DNA of 64,000 nucleotides. Origin: Atrichornis clamosus (taxonomy: Eukaryota > Chordata > Aves > Passeriformes > Menuridae). The translations under genes were made by a program, and so were the position numbers. Under the pieces are notes generated by a model, which worked only from the letters and a program-made list of their open reading frames with translations, was not told the DNA's origin and did no database searches. Shown here piece by piece: positions 37,757-49,035 of the stretch (position 1 is its first letter; every line of letters starts with the position of its first letter). The DNA lies in the NCBI GenBank assembly GCA_013400975.1, contig WBMZ01012766.1:18364-82363 (forward strand), in the 5' to 3' direction.

Positions 37757-38266
37757 TGTCCCAACCAAGAAAGCATCACATACCCATAGCAGATGCAAGG
37801 GGACGAGAGAGAGAACAACTAGAACAAAAAGGGAGAAATCTCGTGGGTTAAGAGAAAACCAATTCAATAGGTCAAGTAAAGAGCAAAAACACCCAGTTGA
37901 CACAAAGAAGTCACTCACCAGCTGCCTCAAGAGGACTGATGTTGAGCCAGTCTCTGAGCAATGGCCACTCTGAAAGCCAAAGTTCCCCATTTCTTCTTCT
38001 CTAATTCAGTTTTTTATTTCTGATGTCACGGGATATCTCTGTGCCCAGTTTGCATCAGCTGTCCCAGCTCTGTACCCTCACAGCTCCCTGCCCTCCCTCA
38101 GCTTATTTGCTGGGAGACAGAATGAGGACATGTAGGCAATGTGCAAGCACTGTTCAGCAATAGCCAAAACTTGGGTGCTGTATCAGCACTGTTTTAGCCA
38201 CAAATCTGAAGCACTGTACAGACTGCTAAGAAGAAATCTACCTTCATCCCAGCCAACGACAGTACA
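37757..38266 (-). mobile_element. Solo LTR of an avian endogenous retrovirus
   Basis: The 510-base unit begins TGT and ends ACA on both strands. Landmarks known from a common avian LTR family appear in the right order on the minus strand: TTGGCTGGGAT near the 5' end, AACAGTGCTGATACAGCAC, GACAGCTGATGCAAACTG, GATATCCCGTGACATC, and TCTTAACCCACGAG about 80 bases before the 3' end. The TATA-box area is A-rich but altered, and the polyadenylation hexamer position reads ATTGAA (near 37864). GTAAT (37752-37756) and GAAAT (38267-38271) flank the unit, a 5-bp target duplication with one difference. No primer-binding site or retroviral internal sequence follows, so it is a solo LTR left by recombination. 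Assignment to an ERVL-like class rests on the 5-bp duplication and memory of the family, and is uncertain. Confidence 0.88.
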
Positions 38267-38568
38267 GAAATAAAGCACTTTAGATTTATCATGACACAGA
38301 ATCCTCCCTTATTCCCTATATCTATCCACAAGTTGATCCAAGGGCAGCAACATGTAATTATGAGTAAGTCTGTAAGACACCATGGTGTAGTGAATGCAAG
38401 GCATCAATATCAGCTCATCTAAGCTGTTACATTACTTACCATATGGTCTGCAAAATACTTCGTTTGTTTATGCCAAAACAGTGATTCATGCATGCTACAT
38501 CTGCCACCATAAATTTGGTTACCTTTCCTGCATCACCCCAGAAATGCTAAGTACTGAGGGCTGGCAGT
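38267..38568. other. Non-coding DNA upstream of the solo LTR
   Basis: No recognisable feature. Part of a 121-codon plus-strand frame (38394-38759) lies here and overlaps a longer minus-strand frame, so at most one of them can be real. Confidence 0.4.
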
Positions 38569-39012
38569 TTATTTACTGTCCCCTCCTGACACAAAGTCAC
38601 TGCAGGTCCATGATCCACTGCTCCTTTTACATTTCCTTCCACAAGATCCACTTGTGCAAGGTGGTGTATCAGATAACAATGACTCTTCACTCTTGCTGGC
38701 TGCAACAGAAAGAGAAGTTGAGCATTTTTCTTGGAATACTAAAGCTAAAATTTCAGTGAAAATATCACCACTTGAGGAACAAACCATTACTTTTCCTCTT
38801 TCAGAAACGTCAGTATATGAGGCAAGTAGTGAGCAGGACTGTAGTACTGCATTGTATCCTTCTCCACTCAGATTTAATAAATAAACAGAAACAGTAGGAG
38901 AACAATGAAGAGATCCATAGGAAGCTACAAGCTGATGTGTCTCACCATAGATGCAATGAAATGCATGTTCTGTTTCTTCCAAGGACTCCTGCAAACACGT
39001 GCAAAATGACAA
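38569..39012 (-). other. 147-codon minus-strand open frame, unidentified
   Basis: The frame runs from an ATG at 39012 to a stop at 38569 and is the second longest in the window. Its C-terminal third (EESLLSDTPPCTSGSCGRK, then a Ser/Cys-rich stretch) has a hydrophilic composition that could be coding. A splice-acceptor-like TTTCTGTTGCAG lies inside it near 38705 on the minus strand, and another acceptor-like GTTTGCAG lies near 38993. The plus strand is open over much of the same bases. It lies on the same strand as the LTR and the open segment at 37516-37756, which leaves a possible decayed gene interrupted by the LTR. I do not recognise the protein. Confidence 0.22.
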
Positions 39013-39021
39013 GGCATATTT

Positions 39022-39075
39022 CTTATTATCTTATTGTAAATCCCTCTTTTTTATTATTTTATTGTAAATCTCTAC
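39022..39075. repeat. Two-copy tandem duplication of ~27 bases
   Basis: CTTATTATCTTATTGTAAAT followed by CCCTCT is followed at once by a near-identical copy (TTATTATTTTATTGTAAATC), which suggests a slippage duplication. Confidence 0.75.
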
Positions 39076-42000
39076 TACTTCATGTGCTTTACTGCAGAGC
39101 TAGGTCCTCACAGTTGTCATCTTGACTGGCCAGAAAAGATCAAGGCAAGTGATGTAAAAGACAGGAGCTCTCGTTCTTAATTTTAGATCTCTACGGTCTG
39201 GGTATCGACATCTGCTCTACGTTCCCTTTCGAGCCTATGGAGAAATATGTGCATGGTGCAGTTCACCTGAGCTATTTTAGACACCAGTTTTTATGAAATT
39301 AAGCACTAAACTCATGAAACTTGGTAACTGAAACTGGGAACTCAAAGTGACATCATCACCATACCATCTGGTATGTTATAGCTAAAATATGATAGAGTGT
39401 TGTAAATATTTCATTACTAGTTTCAACAAATATTTATTAAGAGCTATCAAATATCAGTTGCTAGTAATAATAGGTTTTTTGATAACCATTCTATTTTGGT
39501 TCTATTAAGAACACACAAAAGGGCTCAATATAAAAAAGTTACTTTATCCTGCTACAATATGGTCTTGCATATGCTGCTTCATCTGATGATATATTGTATC
39601 CAAATCTACACCCTATTGTGTACATGAGATTTTGCTAGCTGTTTCTAATTAAATATTTTTTCATTTTGTTTTGGTTCAAATCTGGCATCAGTTATCACCA
39701 GAAATCTTTAAATACCTATAGATTTCAAATTATCCTATTTTAGAACGTATTACAGTCATATAATATTGATGTACTGTACTGGACATGGTAATGCTGAGGT
39801 ATTGAGGAATCTGAATGGTCATTAATTAAGTTAGATGAAAACAGACTCTATGCCAGCTTCTTACAGCACCTTCATCTCAGAAACATACGTACATACATAT
39901 CATTTATGGTTTTTTTTATAAACCCACAGCATCACCATTTGCTCTCGTGGGACAGATTGTGACTTTGGGGAAGTAGGGAGAGGGAGAGAGAGGAGAAAAC
40001 AGATATTGGGTACTACAGTGCAGTTGAAGCTGATCAATATGATATAAACATTTGAGAATCCAAAGAATTTCTTCAGGTTATGAAAATAGGTTGCAATGTT
40101 GAGATGGTTAGACAGGTGGCAAACTGAGACTACAGTTTTATGACAAAAATATATCTAGTTACACAGTTAGTTCTGCTATTATCTAGTTACTATCATACTT
40201 TCTGCTCTTCTCTTCAGCCCATGCGAGGTATCCATGTATAAGCCTTGTTTTTGAGCAGGGAGTATACCTTAATGAATGTTTGTTCAGCCACTACTGTAAG
40301 GCAGTATTCATCTCTGTAGAGATGCTCACATTTTTAATAGGTGCTAAAGTTAGACAAATAATAAGAATTATGAATTAAAAAATTATCATAGGTTTGATTT
40401 TAATTGCTTGTAAACTGGGAGATTTTCTCTCTCTCCTTTTAAAATGGATAAAGTCATAGAAAGTCTCTAAAATAAAATGCATTTGTGTTCTCAGACAAAG
40501 TGTCTGTTAGGCATTTTTTAGAGCTGAGAGAGTTTAAAAAAGCTTCAGAAGCAAGTCAGCTTGCTCTTATTTATTTTGAAAATGCACTCCACACTCACAG
40601 ACTTAGAGGGAGCTTAATTACAATCAATGGAATAATTAAGTTGAGGGAAATATGCAATAGAGAACAAAAATGAATAGAAAACATATTCACAAGTGTACCT
40701 TTGGGCAAATGCATTATAGGCACAATATTGTCATTATGTCTCTCAAATCACATCATTATTTGCTCTGGTGTATGTGTGGGAAGCAGCTTAGTTTGTACAT
40801 GGTTTTTACATTCATATTCTGATCCATATTTAAACATTTTACAAATGGTGCACTGTAGTAACACTAGCCTTCCACTTAGCATATGTGTAGTTTGGTGTAC
40901 AGCTGAACTTTCACAATGCATTCCTAATTCTGAAAAAGCACTGCTATCTAAAAAGCTCTGATTCTCTCCTTCCCCTCACAGTCCACATTTTTTAGGAGTA
41001 CTCATAACGGTTTGTTCACCAGAGTCTGACTCACAGTGAACAGCTCTTTGCAGATGTATTATTTGCTGGTTCCAGTCTAGTTGCAGTAGCCAATTGCTAC
41101 TGTTTCACTGACCACAGCTCTCAGATAAATAAAATGCACACCCAGAAAAGGTATCCTAGAACAGGTAGTTTCAGAGAGTGAAATGGTCTTAGAGAGCCTT
41201 ATCATGCTCTTTTTAAATTCTGAATTCTTATCTCTTCGTGCACCTTGCAGTTCCAAAGCCATAAGTCCTATAATGGGAAACCTGCTTTTTTATCTCTTTT
41301 CCTAGCATTTGCCATGATAGACATTGAAGAGGCAGGGAGAAGAAGGAAACAACAACAAAAATTTCTGAACCACATTTTCAGGTTACAATTAGAGAAGCCT
41401 AAATACTTTAAAGTGGTCACCAATATGCACATCATTCCATCTTTGAAAGGGTTAATACAGTGCTTTGCACAAATACTTAAAAATAAGTGTTTGACATTTT
41501 CTGCTGTGCATTTAACAGCAGAAATTCCTATATTAAGGATGAAAGTTCCTTCAATGTCACCAAACTGATTTCAGAAATTTTAATGCAGAACATTTTGGCC
41601 CAGGGATCATGCCAAACCTTGAAACTGCCCTTTCAATACGACAGAAAATTGATCATAGATGGTATGTGTACACATACATATATGTATGTGTAAATGTAAG
41701 AATATCAAGGAGATGATAAAAATCTTGAAATTAGTCATACTGATTAATTAAATTCTAGCAAACAAATGCAGCAAGGTGTTAGGTATGCTAGCTAATCTTT
41801 AATCATTAATGGGGTGACTTGTTAATGAATGGCTTTTTATTCTGAAATATGCAATATGTTCTGTATTAGTCTGTGAGTTTGTGAATAAAAAAGATTTGGG
41901 TTTTGAAGTGAAGGCAATGTGAATGATCGTCAAAATGGTCATAAATGGTCGTCAAGGCTGCAAAAATCACCGGCAGCAAACAAGGAATGTCAAAACAAGG

Positions 42001-42689
42001 GATGAGAAACAATATAGACATGGTGACAAAAAAAGGAAACAAGAAGGTTAACGTTGTTTCATTTTGGAGAAAGGGAATAATAAACTTCATATCAAAAATA
42101 TTTAATGGTAAGAAGAAGTTTAGAGGAGGTAAACCATTAGTTTGTTTTTACCCAAGCAAGTAATTCATGGTTAGTAAAGCGCACAACAAGCTTAGAAACT
42201 GGCAAATTCAAAGTGGCTGGATGGAAAAAAATGGTTTTTTGTCACACAAGGAGCAGTCTATTGGTCTAATTGCTGCATGCTACTACTGACACTTTGAATT
42301 TTAGCAGGACCCTTAAATACGACTTTTCAATAGCTAACAAAATGACCAAAAATTACAACAGAAAGAACAATAAACTCAGACAGAGGTTTTCATTGATTGC
42401 AATCTCACTTACTTCAAGGCATAAACCTGCCTTTAGACAGTGAGGGCTGCAATAAACTTCTCTAGTAATTTTAAAGTCCCATTATTTTGGGACCACCTTG
42501 TGCATGTCTTCTGAAACATCCAGTGTCTGTTATCAAAAGACAGGGTAAGGGACTGTGGGAGTACTGATGGAGCTTCCTGTACGTGCACGTACATGCTTGT
42601 ATGTGCACTGAAACAGTGAGAAACATGGGGTTTCTGATTTTCCTAATTATCTCTGAAATTAGTATGGCAACAATTTGCACAGTCTCTCA
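39076..42689. other. Unique AT-rich non-coding DNA
   Basis: No recognisable gene or repeat family except the palindrome at 41669-41692. Frames such as 41245-41568 (+) are featureless. Confidence 0.5.
41669..41692. repeat. Perfect 24-bp palindrome
   Basis: Bases 41669-41692 read the same on both strands, with half-site TACACATACATA. It consists of alternating purine and pyrimidine (TA/CA/TG steps) and could extrude as a cruciform or arise from a short (CATA)n tract. Confidence 0.85.
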
Positions 42690-42965
42690 CTACAGGTGTG
42701 ATGCAAGCGAATGTGTTTGGAAGACAGCATTATAACCTCTCGCTATGATAGGCTCTGTGAGAGTTTTTAATCCATTAAAGCAGCTGGCTCAAAGTGCATG
42801 CTCCCACCTGCTCCTTTGAGTCACTGTATTTTCCAGTGTCATGTGGGAGCAATCTGTCAGAGCAACCATGTCATAAAAACACCACGGAGCCAGAGTCTGC
42901 CAGTTTGATAAAAGCTGCAATAGGATTGACTAACATGCTGACATAACAAACTTAATATCACTTGA
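42690..42965. promoter_or_regulatory. Candidate conserved non-coding element
   Basis: This unique, balanced-composition block contains two E-box-like sites (CAGCTG near 42781 and CACCTG near 42807) beside ATTAAAG and GTTTGATAAAAG cores, with no simple repeats. The resemblance to conserved enhancers is a judgement of texture only. Confidence 0.2.
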
Positions 42966-45605
42966 AGAGCTTAGGAAAAAGCAGAAAGTAGGGAGAGAAG
43001 CCAGACAAAAAAGTAAGTTTACTGAAGAGGAAAAAAGTGTGTAACCCAGACTTTAAAAAATAGTCTTGTTTTAGGCTATGTGCCCATATTAATTCTCAAA
43101 TTATTCTTTCATCTGGAGCAAATAATTAGTTATTTGGATCCCATCTTTTGATCTGTTTGGTTTCTACCTGTGTCTGCATCACAAATATTATTTCCAACTG
43201 TGTGGTACCAGCAGTGGAAAATGCAGCTGGCCTTCAGGAATGCTCTGTTTTATCAAGGTCCTCCGCTGCACATGCAAATGCTCTGGATCACTACATGACA
43301 CAAGTCATGCAGTGTATTCTTCTCCTGAGTTCTGGAGGGGTAACGTGCTCTGTCACCTCAGAATAGACTGAAAACCAAGAATGACTTACTGGAAACAAAA
43401 CAGATTGGGGAAAGGAAAGTTAAATTAAATAGAGCAAAGAGAGTGATCTTTGAAAATTGATGTGCTGGTTTGACATTTCCTAGGTAAAAGATACAGTCAA
43501 ATTACTAAACCTTGTTCTCACACTTAGTAGGATGGTCTATTTTTTTGGTCAAATTTAATAAATGTTAGAGCCTTATAAAGCTTCTGTGCAAAAGGATTGG
43601 AGGTGACATCAAAGCGGGTAATAAAGTTAGCCAGAGTACAGAGCAGTGGCAATTTAGCAATTAGCTCTGTCAGCAGCTCTGGAAGATCTGTAACAAATCA
43701 TAAGTTTTTAGTTAGCCAACGTAATAAAAGTATTTAACAGTGAAGGGAAAGTAACAGAGGCGATAAATGTGTTTAAGCATAGAATATTGACTTCTTATGA
43801 CAATTACATGATCTGGAGAAAAAATGTGGTTTACGATATATTCTTATTGAGACAGAATATTAGTTTTTTGGCAGGTTAAGAAGTATTTGTCATTTTGACT
43901 TTCCTCAAATCTCATAGATCATAACACTCTTGGTTTCAGGTTGGGAATGAAGAAGCTATTATGCAAATTGCACAAACATCAGACTGCGTAGAAATAGAAA
44001 CAATTGCTACAGGCTGAGATACAGCAGAAGTATGAAGAAGAGAGATAAAGAAATAGGGAAGGACAATTCTGTTCACAAGAAATAAGTGCCAGCCCTTCTC
44101 TATAGAAGTACAATTTAGGTGAGCAAGTCTGAAAAGAATGGAAGAGAGCTTGGTAATTACCATTTTGTACCCCAAATTTGTCAAGTAGTATGATATATAG
44201 CATAGCCAGCAGAGATCTAAGACAGTAAAGTCATAAAGTAGGGTATTCACATCTTCAAACTGCAGGCATCTAATTGAAGCACTGACATGAACCACCTAAA
44301 CACCTCACACAGTCCATGGAAAAGGTCGTCATCTCCAGAGAGCAATCTGAAGTTAGGAGTTAGGGGGTTACCTTAGCCATTGACTACACAGTCCAGCTGA
44401 AGTTAGAGGGTGTGAATACCTCCTGAAGTGCCTTATTACAGCATATCCAGGAATACACCTGGGTGCAAGATGAGGGCATCGCAGGGCACCAATTATGTAC
44501 TTTAACAGCACATGCACCACTTCTAACAAAGTGGTATTTATATGTAATAGTCACTGATTGCTCTCACGCTACCCTGAGGTTATGCACAGCTGTAATGGAA
44601 AGGTGGTTATATTCCATAAAATTCAGGTTAAGACTCTAACCAGCTTTTTGAGACAACATCCATTCAGTGCAGAAAGATGAGGTTATGACAGAAGTGAAGG
44701 GGGAAGCTTCATCTTCTGAGATGTCTAAAAATGAACTAGGTTACAGTGAAGGAAAATCTTGTACTGGGCAGAGGTTGAGAGGACTGCATGATCCAACTCC
44801 ATCTCTAACTTGCACATCTACAGATATCTCACACTGTTCTTTCAGGAAAGGGCTTAAGTTTTTACTTTTGCAATGTATTGATTGTCCTTTGAAAGACTTA
44901 CATAACAGGAAATCACAAAAAAGAGACATAATATAAAGAAAAAGGATTAACATATAGGAGAAGGATTAAGAGGGAAAATAATTGAAGCAGCACATACCAA
45001 TATTGCAAAGCTCACTAAGAGTAATACCTGTTGTGGCATATTTGTCCAATGTAAAAATAATCAGCAGTCTCATTTAACTAGTATAGTGGCACTGTTTGCT
45101 CACATTATTCTCTCTCCTCCCTTCTCCAGCCAATCTAGCTCAGTTCAGCAGCAAAACCTACAGAAATTGCCACTATGTTTTAAATCACTGAAGTGCTAAA
45201 TAATAGATAGATAAGAACTCAAATTGTTACAAAATAATTTGATGTAGCTCTTACCAGTGAGCCTGAAGTGATGGCTTTAGCAGTCTCACGAGATCTAAAC
45301 AACAGAACCACATAAGCACTTAGGAGTGAGCAATTGCTTGCCTGCTACAATTTGATTTGAAGCTGATCTAAAGGTGTAAGTAGCACAATTGGCTTTGAGT
45401 GAATGCAGGAGTATCCATCAGTCTCCTTGCTCCTTAAAGGGTTAATTCTGGCAGCAGAGATGCATAAAAAAAGAAATAAAACTTTTTTTTCAGGTACTTG
45501 AATTCACAGAAAAATATCAATGGAAGTAAAGTCTGTCTGAATAAATAAAATAATTCTAATTGAACTTATTGTGTTTGAGCTATCGAAACCACCTCCACTT
45601 TTTCA
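42966..45605. other. Unique non-coding DNA
   Basis: No recognisable gene or repeat family. The 119-codon minus-strand frame at 43936-44295 shows no recognisable domain. The block 45240-45460 is of more balanced composition but matches nothing I know. Confidence 0.45.
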
Positions 45606-45689
45606 GTCTTCCTTCCTTCCTTCCTTCCTTCTTCCTTCCTTCCTTCTTCCTCCCTTCCTTCCTTCCTTCTTCCCTTCCCTTTCCTTTTA
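45606..45689. repeat. (CTTC)n tetranucleotide microsatellite
   Basis: About 80 bases of TTCC units with occasional TTC and TCCC variants form a pure pyrimidine strand that may adopt triplex structure and is likely variable in length. Confidence 0.95.
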
Positions 45690-47337
45690 TTTTTTTTATT
45701 CAGTTATTATTTTTCAGGAATTTTTTCTTTTTCAATATACGGGAATAGGAAGGTGTTTTTATTAATATTATACTTTGGGGATTCACAATACAGTAGTGAA
45801 TGATTTTGCCTTTGCACAGAGAACCATTGTAAAAAATGAGATTGCCATATCCAAGTTCAATGAAGGCTGATTTTTCATGTTAAATGCAACATATATATCT
45901 TTCTTTAATGGTTTACTTCTTATTTTTCCCTTGAAAAGAGGATGAACATTGTCTGTGAGAGTGCTTAAGTGCTTGCTACTGCCTGTCAGTGACTGCAGGT
46001 TAATTGTCTATTCTGTTTTATATGACTTTGTGGGTAATGAAGGTGCTCAGTACTCAGCCCTTTCAGACCTGAGGTTCTATCCTAATTAGACTTTTTGCTA
46101 CCTTCAGCATGTAGTCTTAAAATCCATTTCCAGTGCTGTTCACCCCCTAAGCCGGCACAGCTGGGATGAAGGGTCTGTGGCAGAAAGTCAGGATATGGTT
46201 ATTTTCTTTCGTACTTGTGGAGAGGACATCCATCAAGCATTGGCTGTGCCTTGGTTTACCGAGTGAGGTCCACAGCCAGGCTTGCCTGGCATCTTCCCTT
46301 TGGGTACCCCAGGCTGATGGGTGTACCCTCTCCTCACCTGCATTCCCAGCAAGCTGAAAGTGGGGTGACTCTGCTGTGCTGTGATCACAGCTGGAGCTGT
46401 TCTGATTGAAAAAAACTTCCTCAAAAAAACCTCTCAAAACATAGCTGCTTGGAGCCAGTATCAGTAGTAAAATGGTGGTGTGTGCACAAGGGTTGTAGTA
46501 TCACTCATGGACATCACAGGGAACAGGATCCTGTCCTAGGAGGTGTAGTAGATTAAAAAGTGCCATGTGATGCTCCAGAGCAGCTGCCTGTCTATATTAA
46601 ATTTTAGCATGGTGTTGGTGTGATTTTTGTCCAGTCTAATGACACTTTTCCCAAAAAGCCCCTCGCTGTGTGCTCAGGCTGCATTGTGCCCTGCTCATAA
46701 ACGCATTGGGAGCTGCCTAAAGGTATTTCCCTGCACACCAGAGCTGCAGTACCACCTCTGGCATCTCATCACTGTGTGATGATGATTGGCACCTCAGTCT
46801 GACAGCAAACAAAAGGATTTCTGAGCAGGAACACGAACAATCTTCTAATACTTTATAATCAGATTTAGGAATGTTTGACAAAAGGAGAGTAACACTAGCC
46901 AATGACTGTATTTTGGTGTAGTACTACTTATACAACCACATGCTTGTAGAGCCCACTGCTTCCAGTACCTTCCCTCAGATGCAGCAGGATACTTTACACC
47001 CAGGTGAGGCAGGTGGAGGTAATGGTCCTCACTTTCTTCTTCATTTCTGTCTTTCTAGGTGGGATGGAAAGGGAATAGCAGAGATCAGGGAAGCAGTGAG
47101 GCTGCTGGGGAGAAGAAATTACCAGGGAGCAGAGGCAGGGCCCATTGGAGAAAAAACAATGCACTAACTGATTCCCCTCATTAATATACAGCCCACATTT
47201 CTCAGGAACAAGAGTTTTTTGGATAACCCATTGGTCAAGTATATGAGAACTTAATACTTTAAGCAATGTACGTGCACATAAAGGTTGTCTTAAAAGTGTG
47301 TTTCAGGAGACGAATCAAAGCATCCACAATGAGATAC

Positions 47338-47370
47338 CCTAAGCTGGTGTAAATCAGTGTCACTTGTTCC
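47338..47370. repeat. Possible fragment of an ancient amniote repeat
   Basis: AGCTGGTGTAAATCAGTGTC resembles a palindromic DNA-transposon-like sequence common in turtles and crocodilians and found as relics in birds, as I remember it. The fragment is too short to be sure. Confidence 0.3.
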
Positions 47371-47739
47371 AGCCAACCATGCTATTTCATTATTTCTGAA
47401 TTCTAACAGTGCTCATCTCTTCTTTCACAGAGTGCTTCCGTGCAGTGTATCCTTTATGATCTGACATCTCTGAGGGCATTAACACTCTTTAGGGAATGCG
47501 AATCAAACAACAAATTCTCTTTGCGTACATTCATTTCTTGTGCTTTTATTTTAGCTCATTCCTGTCAGAACAAAGACTAAGAAAGGATGTCTAAGATGGG
47601 GCAATTTCCCAACAGTGATTAAATTATGGGAAAATTTCTCTCATTGTGAGGTTGCCTGGAAAATTCTGTAGGTTGTTTCTGCCTAGGAATAACACCTATA
47701 TTCCTCATAAATGCTTAGAGACGGCTCTAGGGACTTCTC

Positions 47740-47770
47740 AATAAATAATAATAAATAATAATAATAATAA
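47740..47770. repeat. (AAT)n microsatellite
   Basis: Runs of AATAATA with AAATAA interruptions extend for about 30 bases. Confidence 0.9.
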
Positions 47771-48929
47771 ACCCTCTACTTCACTGTAACTTACTGAAAT
47801 ATCAAATATAGAGTATTGTCTGCTAAACCCTAAAAATTGCTGCCTTGTAATCATTATGTTATACTATAAATATCCAGTATTCTCTTAAAACAAACCAAAA
47901 CTCTTTTATGTTGTTCCAAAAACTAACAGCCTGAAGGCTGTTTTCCTACTTATTTATGATTGCTCAAACCAGAAAATTGATATATTTGTCTTATTAGTAA
48001 GCATTACAATTATTTTCCTAGGGCAAAATTATTCCTGTAAGCCATTCTACCTAATTTCCCCTTCCTTCCTCCATCTTACTCTTGAATCTTTTGTGGTATG
48101 GTTAGTTTATTGCAGATCTTTTTAGAAGTTCTGTTAAAGGTTTATTTCTGTACGTGACTCCTCAATCAGTTCTTCTGCTTCTGAAACTTGATTAACTCAG
48201 TAATCCTGGTGCTGCTTCCTTCTGCCACTCCCAGGACAGTTTTAAATGAATATGGGTGCGCAGTAGCAAATTCTTTGGGAATTGTTTATAAGTTTCTTCT
48301 TCGCAATGTCAAGTCATTGGGCCACTTCAGCTAAACACCTTCCAATAACCTCATGGGGACAGTAGGTTTTACCTTTTTCTCTGGCAGTCCTGAGTAAGCT
48401 TTGCACCCCCTGGGTGTGCATTTATGAAAGAAAGCAAAGTCTAGAATTGTTCTGTCCCTTTCTCTGGGATGGCCATGGATGGGCACCAAAGGCTACCAGG
48501 AGGTACCAGGAAGGACCCCTCTTGCTGAAATTAGGAAAGCCTGAAGTTAAATGTCTCTTTGATTCTCCCAAATCAAGGGGCTAAACTTGATATTCACACC
48601 GCGAGCTTTCACTGGCTGAGAAGAACAGCTACAGGATATTAGAAATCAGTCAGTGGCAGATATTTAATCATTCTTTTGGGATTTAAAAAACCTGGACAAA
48701 TACTGTCCAGTAAATTTTCTCCCCCAAAACCAGTATAGATGGGACAGTGAATTATAGATTTTTTCAGTATTTAGAGCATACAGCTATTCTCACAAAGTTA
48801 GCATTGCTTTGACATAGTAAATAGATCTTCCAGACAATGTCTAAAGCCCCTCTGCCCAGCTCCTCCTGGCTGGGGCAGCCAGGTCCCAGCAACCCAGCAC
48901 GCAGCTCCTGGCAGCCCTGCTGAGATGCG

Positions 48930-49035
48930 AGGCACAGGACAGCTTCAGATGCACCATTTGACACAAACACGTGGCCTGCCCAAGGTCACTGGCCATTTGC
49001 CAGTGTAAGCCTGAGCTGGGGAAATCTTGGACTGC
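48930..49035 (+). mobile_element. MIR-like SINE core remnant
   Basis: TGCCCAAGGTCAC at 48977-48989 is the best-conserved stretch of the MIR/CORE-SINE family. It is preceded by GAGGCACAGG near 48929, as in MIR, and followed by a plausible diverged continuation (GCCTGAGCTGGGG near 49008). A gap or insertion separates the two matches. MIR relics are known at low numbers in birds. The GC-rich surroundings (48840-49100) raise the chance of coincidence. Confidence 0.4.

Larger units (their letters stand above)
45690..48929. other. Non-coding DNA, partly GC-richer
   Basis: No recognisable gene. 46140-46440 and 46930-47160 are GC-richer and carry overlapping frames on both strands, none recognisable. 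An AAT microsatellite (47740-47770) and a possible old repeat fragment (47338-47370) are listed separately. Confidence 0.45.

Noticed and set aside
37685..37990. 101-codon minus-strand frame and its plus-strand partner (37704-37973)
   Set aside because: Most of it lies inside the solo LTR (37757-38266), so it is not evidence of a host gene.
45560..45765. Open frames rich in Pro, Leu, Ser and Phe
   Set aside because: They are translations of the (CTTC)n microsatellite.
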